From: Truepera radiovictrix DSM 17093
GTDB taxonomy: Bacteria; Deinococcota; Deinococci; Deinococcales; Trueperaceae
Reading direction: 5' to 3'
Assembly (NCBI RefSeq): GCF_000092425.1
Contig: NC_014221.1
Coordinates: 687,001-751,000 of the forward strand
DNA length: 64,000 nt
A program made the translations under genes and the position numbers. Within the stretch, counting starts at the first letter, position 1. Every line of letters starts with the position of its first letter. Below, one piece after another: positions 43,682 through 51,590 of the stretch. The notes under the pieces were generated by a model. That model searched no databases and was not told the DNA's origin. It saw only the letters and a program-made list of their open reading frames with translations.

Positions 43682-45613
43682 ATGACCGGGCCCCTCGAGC
43701 AACCCCGTGTGGAGGGGACGCGCGCCTCGAGTCCCCGCGCCGAGTCGCGTCTGGGGCGGCTCGAGGGGGGCTTCTCGAGGTTCGTCGGCGCGACCACCGC
43801 CCTCTTGCTCCTAGGCATCGTGGTGGTCATCTCCTACCAGGTCGCCGCCCGCTACCTGCCGGGGATGCGCGTGCCGCGTTGGACGGAGGAGGTGAGCCTC
43901 ATCCTGATGGTGTGGCTCGCGATGCTCGGCAGCGGCCTCGGCGTCCGCGCGGGCGAGCACCTCGCGATGGACATTGCCCTGCGGCAGCTCGGTGCGCGCG
44001 CGCAGCGCCTGGTCTCTAGACTCATCTACCTGCTGGTGGCGGGCTTCGGGGTCTACCTCGTCGTCTACGGCTACGAGCTCGCTAGCCGCACGATGGGGCA
44101 GACCTTTGCCGCTTCAAAGCTGCCGATCGGTTGGATGTACCTGGGCATCCCGCTCGGCGGCGTGTTGGTGGCACTCTACGCGCTGCGGGCGCTTTTCGTC
44201 CCACCGCCGGCGCTGGGGGAGGCCGCCGCCATCCCCAAACGCAACCGGCTCCTGCAGGGGACGCTGCTGGCGATGGCCCTGCTGCTGATTTTAGGTGGCG
44301 TCGCGGTGTTCGGCCCCTCGCTGTGGGGCCCCATCGGGGTGCTCCTCGGTTCGTTCGCCCTGCTGCTGGTCGCGGGGGTGCCCATCGCCGTGGGGGTGGG
44401 GATCGCCAGCTTGATCACCGCGCTCACCCTCGAGCTGCCGCCTCTTATCATCGCCCAGCGCATGGCCAACGGGGTCTCCTCGACGCCGCTTTTAGCCATC
44501 CCCTTTTTTATCCTGGCCGGGCAGATCATGGCCGAAGGGGGGATCGCCAAGCGCCTGGTGGACTTTGCGCGGGTGCTCGTCGGGCCGATCCCGGGCGGGT
44601 TGGCGATGGTCAACGTGGTCTCCTCGATGCTCTTCGGCGGGGCCTCGGGGTCGGCGGTCGCGGACGTGAGCGCGAACGGCACCATCCTCATCCCGATGAT
44701 GAAGCGTCAGGGCTACGGCGGCGACTTCAGCACCGCCATCACGGTGGCGAGCTCCGTGCAGGGCATTATCATCCCGCCGAGCCACAACGCGGTCATCTAC
44801 TCGCTCGCGGCGGGCGGGGTCTCCATCGGGGCGCTCTTTTTGGGCGGCTACATCCCCGGCATCATGATTGGCCTGTCGTTGATGGTGGCCTCCTACGTCC
44901 TCTCCAAGCGGCGCGGCTACCCCGCCCTGCCGCGCCCAAACCTGGGCGAAAGCCTGCGCATCACCCTCGCGGCCATCCCCAGCCTCGCGGTGGGGTTTAT
45001 CATCGTCGGCGGCATCGCCTTTGGGTTTTTCACCGCCACCGAAGCGGCGGCGGTGGGGGCGGTCACGGCCTTTTTGGTTTCGACGCTCGTCTACCGCGAA
45101 CTCTCCCTGACGGGTCTCTGGCACGCCACCCTGGGGTCGGTCCGGACGATCGCGGTGGTGATCTTTCTCATCGCCACGGCGAGCGCCTTTGCCTGGCTCA
45201 TGGCCTATCTGCGGATTCCGGCGGCGCTCGCCTCGGGGCTCCTGGCGCTGACCGACAACCCCTACGCGCTGCTTTTGCTCATCAACCTGCTGCTGCTACT
45301 CCTCGGCGCGGTGATGGACATGGCGCCGCTCATCCTCATCCTTACCCCCGTCTTGCTGCCCATCGTCACCGCCGACCCCATCAACATGGACCCGGTGCAC
45401 TTCGGCGTGATGCTGCTGATGAACCTGGGGCTCGGCCTCACCACGCCGCCCGTGGGTTCGGCGCTCTTCGTGGGCTGCGCCATCGGCCGGGTGCGGCTCG
45501 AGGAGGCGAGCCGCGCCATGCTCTACCTCTGGCCTGCGCTCTTTATCGTGCTGATGTTAGTCACCTACTTCCCCTGGTTCGTCCGGGTGCTGCCGCGGCT
45601 GTTGGGAGCCTGA
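43682..45613 (+). CDS. TRAP transporter fused permease DctQM
   Basis: 643 residues. About 190 residues of the small DctQ subunit (four spans; VPRWTEEVSLILMVWLAMLGSG) are fused to a full DctM permease (LLVAGVPIAVGVGIASL; FGGASGSAVADVSANG; NLGLGLTTPPVGSALFVG). It drives sodium-coupled uptake with DctP. The ATG at 43682 is 2 bp after the dctP stop. Q-M fusions are known in part of the TRAP family. No other reading of the frame fits. Confidence 0.92.
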   Translation: MTGPLEQPRVEGTRASSPRAESRLGRLEGGFSRFVGATTALLLLGIVVVISYQVAARYLPGMRVPRWTEEVSLILMVWLAMLGSGLGVRAGEHLAMDIALRQLGARAQRLVSRLIYLLVAGFGVYLVVYGYELASRTMGQTFAASKLPIGWMYLGIPLGGVLVALYALRALFVPPPALGEAAAIPKRNRLLQGTLLAMALLLILGGVAVFGPSLWGPIGVLLGSFALLLVAGVPIAVGVGIASLITALTLELPPLIIAQRMANGVSSTPLLAIPFFILAGQIMAEGGIAKRLVDFARVLVGPIPGGLAMVNVVSSMLFGGASGSAVADVSANGTILIPMMKRQGYGGDFSTAITVASSVQGIIIPPSHNAVIYSLAAGGVSIGALFLGGYIPGIMIGLSLMVASYVLSKRRGYPALPRPNLGESLRITLAAIPSLAVGFIIVGGIAFGFFTATEAAAVGAVTAFLVSTLVYRELSLTGLWHATLGSVRTIAVVIFLIATASAFAWLMAYLRIPAALASGLLALTDNPYALLLLINLLLLLLGAVMDMAPLILILTPVLLPIVTADPINMDPVHFGVMLLMNLGLGLTTPPVGSALFVGCAIGRVRLEEASRAMLYLWPALFIVLMLVTYFPWFVRVLPRLLGA

Positions 45614-45657
45614 AGGTGCACCGAGCGCTGCGCCACGGCTAGCGTAAGCTGGGGAGC

Positions 45658-46644
45658 ATGACAGCGCGCGTTCGTTGGGGCATCATCGGGGTAGGGAACG
45701 TCACCGAGCGCAAGAGCGGGCCGGGCTTTCAGAGGGCGGCCCGCTCCGAGCTCGTCGCGGTGATGCGCCGCGACGCCGCCAGAGCCGCCGACTACGCGCG
45801 GCGCCACGGCGTGCCCAGATGGTACGCGGACGCGGGGGCGCTCATCCACGACCCCGAGGTCGACGCCGTCTATATCGCCACGCCGCCCGATTCGCACATG
45901 CGCTACACGCTCGAGGTCGCCGCGGCGGGCAAACCCGTCTATGTGGAGAAGCCCATGGCGCGCACCGCCGCCGAGTGCGAGGCGATGGTCGCCGCGTGCC
46001 GGGCGGCCGGTGTGCCGCTGTTCGTGGCCTACTACCGGCGGGCGATGCCACGGTTTGTAAAGGTCAAAGCGCTGTTGGAGGGGGGTGCTGTCGGGGAGCC
46101 GCGGGCGGTGGTGGTCCGGCTGCAGCAGAACTTCGCGCCGGAGCCCGGGGCCGCGTTGCCCTGGCGCGTCCGTCCAGAGGTCTCCGGGGGCGGGCTCTTC
46201 GTGGACCTGGGTTCGCACGTCCTCGACCTGCTCGACTGGCTTTTCGGCCCCATCGTGGAGGTCACGGGCGCGGCGGCCAACCAAGCCGGGCGCTACCCTG
46301 CCGAGGACCTCGTCACGGCCACCTTTCGCTTCGCGTCGGGGGTGCGGGGGGTGGGTCTTTGGTGTTTTAGCGCCGCCTTGTCCACCGACGAGGTCGAGGT
46401 CGTTGGTTCGGCGGGGAGCCTGCGCTTTGCGACCTTTAACGGCCAACCCCTAAAGCTCACGACGGCAGCGGGCACCGAGGAGATCCCCGCGCCCTACCCC
46501 GAGACCGTGCAGCTGCCCCTCATCCAAACCGTCGTCGACGCCCTGACGGGGCGCGGGATGTGCCCCAGCACGGGGGAGAGCGCCTTGCGCACGGCGAGGG
46601 TCATCGACGCGCTGCTCGAGGCGCACCGGCGTGGGTCGACGTAG
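45658..46644 (+). CDS. Gfo/Idh/MocA-family oxidoreductase
   Basis: 328 residues. N-terminal Rossmann fold with VRWGIIGVGNVTERKSGPGF and the family EKPMA motif (about residue 99, in YVEKPMARTAAE). The C-terminal alpha/beta domain binds a sugar or polyol. It follows dctQM by 44 bp on the same strand, so it is likely part of the locus; TAAGCT lies 7 nt before the ATG. Members oxidise or reduce sugars, inositols or sugar acids with NAD(P). A role on a hexuronate or a related sugar is inferred from position only. Confidence 0.85.
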   Translation: MTARVRWGIIGVGNVTERKSGPGFQRAARSELVAVMRRDAARAADYARRHGVPRWYADAGALIHDPEVDAVYIATPPDSHMRYTLEVAAAGKPVYVEKPMARTAAECEAMVAACRAAGVPLFVAYYRRAMPRFVKVKALLEGGAVGEPRAVVVRLQQNFAPEPGAALPWRVRPEVSGGGLFVDLGSHVLDLLDWLFGPIVEVTGAAANQAGRYPAEDLVTATFRFASGVRGVGLWCFSAALSTDEVEVVGSAGSLRFATFNGQPLKLTTAAGTEEIPAPYPETVQLPLIQTVVDALTGRGMCPSTGESALRTARVIDALLEAHRRGST

Positions 46645-46901
46645 GGCTCCCCTCGTCCATGGGCGCCGCGCAAGTCGCTCGCTACCGGTCTCACCCCAAC
46701 GGGGTAGCGGGATGTCATCTCGGAACGTGCGTGCCGAGCGACCTCATTATCAGCGACCGCTTATCGATGTGAGAGCGTCTCTGACCAGATGGTACCTGCT
46801 ACGGTTCGCAGTCGCGCCGGGCGCTCTGCCACCCTCTCGAGCTCTCGGCTGGCGTCACCCGACCCGCTGATGACCCGATTCAGCGACCCCCTCCGCTGGA
46901 G

Positions 46902-47780
46902 CTATCCGGCGAACTGCCGCGCGCAGCGCGCTTCGGCGTCGCGGCCATCGCTAGCCGCGTCAGCCGAGGTGCCCCACGACGCGAGGTCGTAACCGGTCCA
47001 GCGGCGCAGCCTGTCGGTGTCCTCGGCGAACGCCTCGGCGAGCCGCTGCCGCAGCTCCGCAGAGAGCGCGGGGAGCCCGATGGGGGGGCCGAAGAGCCAG
47101 GGGAGGTTGCGCTCGATCCAGTACACGCCGCGTTTGTTGCGCCGCACGAGCCAGCGTTTAAGCGGTCCGCGGCGCCGCACCGCTACCGGCGGCATCGTCC
47201 GCGAGGGGACGGCGAAGCGCGCGTCTTCGTAGGAGGGGTCGACGCCCAAAAACGCGAAGACCGACCGTAGCGTCTCCTGCGGTCGGCGCTGCAGCTCTTC
47301 GAGCACCACGACTTTGATCTGCGTGGGCGGGTAGAACTCGAGAAACCGCTCGAGCTGAAAGCTGTAGAGGCTGCAGAGCAGATAGGGGGTGTCGGTGAGG
47401 GCCGCCACCTCCTCGAGGCTGCGGTCTTCGGCGCCCAACGAGTACGAGTGCAGGTAGTGCGACACAAAGCGCTTGATGGGGTCGCGCACGCAGTAGATGA
47501 GTTTAGCTTCGGGTAAAAGCGCGTGCATGCGCTCGGGGACGCCTGGAAAGAGCGGGTGACGGGTGTAGTTGGGGGAGCTCTCGCCGCGCACGGTGGCCCC
47601 TTCGCTGCCCCCAAAGTGCGACGCGTACCAGTCCACGCCCCGGCGCCACTCCTGGTGCTCGACGAAAAAGTTGAGCTCTTTGCGCCGCGACATAAAGATC
47701 TCGGGGTGATACGAGAGGTACTCGTGAAGGCTCGTCGTCCCGCTTTTCATGGCGCCTAGGATGATTAGGTTGGGCAGCAT
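46902..47780 (-). CDS. Sulfotransferase (PAPS-dependent)
   Basis: 292 residues. The 5'-phosphosulfate loop is GAMKSGTTSLHEYL at residue 8 and the 3'-phosphate-binding segment is VRDPIKRFVSHYLH. Such enzymes transfer sulfate from PAPS to sugars, lipids or peptides. The ATG at 47780 is used because the PSB loop must lie near the N-terminus; the open frame upstream is repeat-like. The 257-bp gap before it (46645-46901) shows only a short CGCTACC/GGTAGCG stem. PAPS-making genes are not nearby and the acceptor is unknown. Confidence 0.85.
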   Translation of the reverse strand: MLPNLIILGAMKSGTTSLHEYLSYHPEIFMSRRKELNFFVEHQEWRRGVDWYASHFGGSEGATVRGESSPNYTRHPLFPGVPERMHALLPEAKLIYCVRDPIKRFVSHYLHSYSLGAEDRSLEEVAALTDTPYLLCSLYSFQLERFLEFYPPTQIKVVVLEELQRRPQETLRSVFAFLGVDPSYEDARFAVPSRTMPPVAVRRRGPLKRWLVRRNKRGVYWIERNLPWLFGPPIGLPALSAELRQRLAEAFAEDTDRLRRWTGYDLASWGTSADAASDGRDAEARCARQFAG

Positions 47781-48049
47781 AACACCTCGCTGATAACACC
47801 CCGCTGAACTGCGCAGTCCGTGATAGGTTTGACGCGTGTGGCGTGCGTGTGCCCCAGGGCGCCCTTGGCTGTCAAGCGAGCGACCCAGCATGTAGGGCGC
47901 GCCGCTAGCCTCATTATAGGGTGCGTAGGCAAGGTGCGCGCATTTGCCGGCCGTAACGGCAGGGCGCGTCACGCGTCGTTGCGGTAAGCTAGGGCGTCAC
48001 CGATACCTGTTGCGGTCTCTGTAAGCCGCACGATCTCGAGGAGGACGCT

Positions 48050-49615
48050 ATGCTGAGCCTAGCCACCTTCGTCCAGGAGCACGCCCGCACCACCCCTGAG
48101 CGCGTCGCACTGCGCCTCGGCGAGCGTACCTACAGCTACGGTCAACTCGACGCGATGGCCTCGGCGGTCGCGGGCTACCTCACGGCCCAGGGGCTAAAGC
48201 CCGGCGACAAGGTCGCTCTGAGCTGCCCCAACCTCCCCTTTTTCCCGGCGGTCTACTACGGCGTGCTGAAAGCCGGGATGGTGGTCGTGCCCCTTAACGT
48301 CCTTCTCAAACCCGCCGAGATCAGCTATCACCTCAAGGATTCGGACGCGAAAGCCTACTTCGTCTTCGAGGGCACCGCCGAGCTGCCGATGGCGAGAGCG
48401 GGTGCGGCGGCCTTCGCCGAGGTGCCCTCGTGCGAGCACCTCGTGGTGATGACCGCTGATCTTGCTGCCCCTAGTCCTATAGAGGGGGCGCTGACCTTCG
48501 GGGAGCTGCTGCAACGCTACGCGGGTCCCTTCGAGGGGGTGCCGCGCGAGGCGGACGACACGGCGGTGATCCTCTACACCTCGGGGACGACCGGCCAACC
48601 CAAGGGGGCCGAGCTCACCCACCTCAACATGGTGATGAACGCCGTGGTGGGGGCGCGGCTCGTCGAACGCCCGCAGCTCGCGCAAAAAGATCAGGTGTTT
48701 TTGGCCGTCTTGCCCCTCTTTCACGTTTTCGGTCAGACCTGCGCCATGAACGCGATGTTTTATAGCGGCGGGCAGATCGTGCTGATGCCGCGCTTTGACC
48801 CGGAGGCGGCGCTTAGGCTCATGCGCGCAACTGGCGTGACGACCTTTGCGGGCGTGCCGACGATGTACTGGGGGCTACTCAACGCGGTCAAAGCTGCGGG
48901 CGGCGACCCCGAGGTGAGCAGCCTGCAGATCTGCTTGAGCGGCGGTTCGGCGATGCCGGTCGAGCTTTTAAGGCGCTTCGAGGAGACCTTTCGGGTACCC
49001 ATCTTGGAGGGCTACGGGCTCTCGGAAACGAGCCCCATTGCCTGCTTTAACCACGCCGACCGCCCGCGCAAGGTGGGCTCTATCGGGCAGGCGGTCTTCG
49101 GTGTCGAGCTCAAGGTCGTCGACGAGCGCGACCAGGAGCTGCCCCCGGGCGAACCCGGCGAACTCGTCGTGCGCGGTCACAACGTGATGAAAGGCTACTA
49201 CGGCCGCCCCGAAGCGACGGCCGAGGCGATGCGCGGCGGCTGGTTTCACACGGGCGACGTCGCGACGCGCGACGAAGACGGCTACTTCACCATCGTCGAC
49301 CGCCTCAAAGACATGATCATCCGGGGCGGTTTCAACGTCTACCCGCGCGAGGTCGAGGAGGTCCTCATGACCCACCCCGAGGTCTCTTTGGCGGCCGTCG
49401 TCGGGGTGCCCGACGAGCAGTACGGGGAGGAGGTCAAGGCGTTTGTGGTGCTGCAAGAGGGCTCGAGCCTCACCCCCGAGGGGTTGCGCGACTGGAGCAA
49501 GGAGCGCCTCGCGGCCTACAAATACCCGCGCCAGGTGGAGGTCGTTAAGAGCCTGCCGATGAACGCGACCGGCAAGATTTTGCGCCGGGAGCTGCGGGCC
49601 CAGAGCGCTCGCTAG
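48050..49615 (+). CDS. Long-chain fatty-acid--CoA ligase-like enzyme
   Basis: 521 residues, ANL superfamily. The P-loop is LYTSGTTGQPKGAELTH, followed by YGLSETSP, the hinge DRLKDMIIRGG and the acyl-adenylation lysine in MNATGKILRRELR. It activates a carboxylic acid as acyl-AMP and then acyl-CoA. RBS GAGGAGG before the ATG at 48050. The upstream 270-bp gap has no gene; TAAGCT lies about 60 bp before the start. Fatty acid is the usual substrate, but aryl or medium-chain acids cannot be ruled out. Confidence 0.9.
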   Translation: MLSLATFVQEHARTTPERVALRLGERTYSYGQLDAMASAVAGYLTAQGLKPGDKVALSCPNLPFFPAVYYGVLKAGMVVVPLNVLLKPAEISYHLKDSDAKAYFVFEGTAELPMARAGAAAFAEVPSCEHLVVMTADLAAPSPIEGALTFGELLQRYAGPFEGVPREADDTAVILYTSGTTGQPKGAELTHLNMVMNAVVGARLVERPQLAQKDQVFLAVLPLFHVFGQTCAMNAMFYSGGQIVLMPRFDPEAALRLMRATGVTTFAGVPTMYWGLLNAVKAAGGDPEVSSLQICLSGGSAMPVELLRRFEETFRVPILEGYGLSETSPIACFNHADRPRKVGSIGQAVFGVELKVVDERDQELPPGEPGELVVRGHNVMKGYYGRPEATAEAMRGGWFHTGDVATRDEDGYFTIVDRLKDMIIRGGFNVYPREVEEVLMTHPEVSLAAVVGVPDEQYGEEVKAFVVLQEGSSLTPEGLRDWSKERLAAYKYPRQVEVVKSLPMNATGKILRRELRAQSAR

Positions 49616-49660
49616 CTGCACCGTAAGGCTGCGTGTGCGCGTGATCTGAGCGTTGCCAGT

Positions 49661-49750
49661 GCCGTGACCGTTCGGCTAGCGCCACGAGGCGCCGTGACCG
49701 CTCGGTTAACGCCGCTGGGCGCTGTGACCGCTCGGTTAGCGCCGCTCGCC
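49661..49750. repeat. Three tandem 30-bp repeats
   Basis: Units at 49661-49690, 49691-49720 and 49721-49750 share G(C/T)GTGACCG(T/C)TCGG and differ at a few bases. Both strands are open across it and would encode 10-residue repeats, but neither ORF has a convincing start. It lies between the acyl-CoA ligase gene and the cobalamin riboswitch. Confidence 0.75.
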
Positions 49751-49869
49751 GAGCGCAAAGCGCGCCGAAGGCACCGAAGAAACCGCTTAGCGGCCGTGCA
49801 GTCGGGTAGGCGACCTTGCGTGCCCGTGTGCCGCGACGTTGACAACCCCCTCACGCCGCCGTAAGCTCA

Positions 49870-50055
49870 CCCTTAGCGCACGCGTTGGGGAAGTCCGGTG
49901 AGAGTCCGGCGCTGTCCCGCAACGGTAACGAGGTAGGCAGGCGTCAGCTGGTTTAGGAACGCTGTCAGATGGTGAGGGGGCGCGTTTCGCTAGCTGCGCT
50001 CTCGGCGTCTTCGCCAACGCCACAACCTCGAAGCCCGATCGCCGACCGTGACGCT
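49870..50055 (+). promoter_or_regulatory. Cobalamin riboswitch
   Basis: The conserved core is plain: GGGGAAGTCCGGTGAGAGTCC (first part) followed by GCGCTGTCCCGCAACGGTAA, the B12-box region, and a closing AAGCCCGATCGCCGACC. It binds adenosylcobalamin-type ligands and represses genes downstream. After it come CTTGCGAG (50066-50073) with CTCGCAAG (50130-50137) and a palindrome GCACCGGCGCCGGTGC (50095-50110), which may form the expression platform that hides or frees the ribosome site (GAGGAGG) of btuF. Confidence 0.93.
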
Positions 50056-50155
50056 TGACGCACCCCTTGCGAGGACGAGGACGGGCGATAGACGGCACCG
50101 GCGCCGGTGCTACGGATGATCGCGCCTCCCTCGCAAGCTGCCCGAGGAGGCGCTT

Positions 50156-50395
50156 GTGAGTGGTTCTGGTTTCTACAAACGTTGGGCAAGTCTGTTCGCG
50201 CTGCTAGCCGCGCTCGCGTCGGCGGCGTGGGCTTACCCCCTTAGCGTCACCGACGACCTAGGCGTCACCGTGACCCTCGAGCGGGAACCGGAGCGGGTGG
50301 TGGCGATGATGCCCAGCCACACCGAGACGCTCTGCGCCCTTGACGCCTGCGACACGCTCGTCGGCGTCGACGACGCTACCAAGTCGGCGCCGTGA
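50156..50395 (+). pseudogene. btuF: Truncated B12-binding protein BtuF
   Basis: 79 residues only, while BtuF is about 250-300. It starts with a signal peptide ([13 protein letters not shown]) and the correct opening of the domain: [32 protein letters not shown] and LVGVDD. The frame then ends as ATKSAP, with its TGA overlapping the btuC start (GTGA) as a normal operon junction. So the middle and most of the end appear to be deleted, in frame or nearly, without harm to the junction. It cannot bind cobalamin as is. An assembly error over a repeat is an alternative. Confidence 0.75.
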
Positions 50396-51450
50396 ACCGC
50401 TCGATGCTCCGCCGTCCGGCGCGGCGCGCGGCGGCCCCCTGGAGCTGGCGCTTTCACATCACGCCGCTGCTGTTGGCGGCGCTGCTGCTGCTAGCTGGGA
50501 TGACGCTGGCGGTAGGGGTGGGGTCGGTCGCCCTCGGCCCCGCCGAGGTGCTGCGGGCGGTGTGGCACGGGTTGACGGGGGAGCTCTCGAGCACCGCCGA
50601 CACCATCGTCTGGCAGGTGCGCCTCCCGCGGGTGCTCCTAGCGGCGCTGGTCGGCGCCGCGCTCGCGCTCGCGGGGGTGGCCTATCAGGGGGTCTTTCGC
50701 AACCCGCTCGCCGACCCCTATTTGCTCGGGGCGGCGAGCGGGGCGGGGTTTGGGGCGGCGGTCGCGCTCGTCTTCGGGGCGAGCGTACCCCTCTTGGCGC
50801 GCAGCTTGCCGCTCGTCGCCTTTGTCTTCGCCCTCATCTCGGTCGCCCTGACGGTGCTGCTCGCCCAGCAGCGGGGCCGGTTGCCGCTCGTATCGTTGAT
50901 CCTCGCGGGGGTGGTGCTGGGCTCGAGCTTCTCTGCAGCGACCTCTTACCTGATGCTCTGGGAGCGCGACAACGCCGCGCGCGTGCTGAGCTGGCTTTTA
51001 GGGAGCTTTGCGCTCTCGAGCTGGGCACAGGTCGCGACGCTCACGCCGCTCGCGCTGCTCGCTGGGGGGGTGATGTGGGCTTCGGCCCAGGCGCTCAACG
51101 TCATGCAGCTCGGTGAGGAGAGCGCGCTGCAGCTCGGGTTGCCGCTCGAAGCCTTTAAAGCGACGCTGATCACGGTGGCGACGCTCGCGACCGCCGCGGC
51201 GGTCAGCGTCGCCGGTATTATCGGCTTCGTCGGCCTCATCGTGCCGCACGCCGTGCGCCTCGCCGTCGGCCCCGACCACCGCACCCTGATCCCACTCTCA
51301 GGGCTTGTGGGGGCGCTTTTCATGGTGCTCGCCGACCTCGCCGCGCGCACCGTCATCGCCCCCGCTGAACTGCCCATCGGCGTGGTCACGGCGCTCGTCG
51401 GGGGGCCGTTTTTCCTCTACCTCTTACGGCGGCAGCGGCGTTTGGGTTGA
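50392..51450 (+). CDS. btuC: Cobalamin ABC transporter permease BtuC (FecCD family)
   Basis: 352 residues with about ten spans. FecCD motifs: [34 protein letters not shown] and [13 protein letters not shown]. It forms the membrane channel for vitamin B12 with BtuD. Under the cobalamin riboswitch, coupled to btuF. No btuD ATPase follows, so one must be elsewhere or the importer is broken. Starts at GTG 50392. Confidence 0.9.
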   Translation: MNRSMLRRPARRAAAPWSWRFHITPLLLAALLLLAGMTLAVGVGSVALGPAEVLRAVWHGLTGELSSTADTIVWQVRLPRVLLAALVGAALALAGVAYQGVFRNPLADPYLLGAASGAGFGAAVALVFGASVPLLARSLPLVAFVFALISVALTVLLAQQRGRLPLVSLILAGVVLGSSFSAATSYLMLWERDNAARVLSWLLGSFALSSWAQVATLTPLALLAGGVMWASAQALNVMQLGEESALQLGLPLEAFKATLITVATLATAAAVSVAGIIGFVGLIVPHAVRLAVGPDHRTLIPLSGLVGALFMVLADLAARTVIAPAELPIGVVTALVGGPFFLYLLRRQRRLG

Positions 51451-51468
51451 GCCCCGCGGCCACGAAGT

Positions 51469-51488
51469 CCCCCGGCGCGCCGAGGGGG
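51469..51488. terminator. Hairpin after btuC
   Basis: CCCCC (51469-51473) and GGGGG (51484-51488) enclose a GC-rich inner palindrome, 19 bp after the btuC stop. No T-run. Confidence 0.4.
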
Positions 51489-51512
51489 TCGTAGTGGTGC
51501 GAGCGCAGCTCC

Positions 51513-51518
51513 TATAAT
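51513..51518 (+). promoter_or_regulatory. TATAAT box upstream of the ATP-grasp gene
   Basis: A perfect -10 hexamer 72 bp before the ATG at 51591; no good -35 is seen at 16-18 bp. Confidence 0.45.
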
Positions 51519-51590
51519 GTGCAGAGAGGTCACCGACGATCCCCAAGCGCGCTGGCGGCCTCGAGCGCCGAGCTGAAGGGGCAGGGGTGT

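Noticed and set aside
44131-45642. 503-residue frame inside dctQM
   Set aside because: Another frame of the same DNA; the DctM motifs are in the chosen frame.
46560-46870. Short ORFs between the Gfo/Idh/MocA gene and the sulfotransferase
   Set aside because: No ribosome sites, poor composition, and they overlap the end of the oxidoreductase gene.
49664-49864. ORF over the 30-bp repeats encoding 10-residue repeats
   Set aside because: No ribosome site, ends in the riboswitch region, and the opposite strand is equally open.
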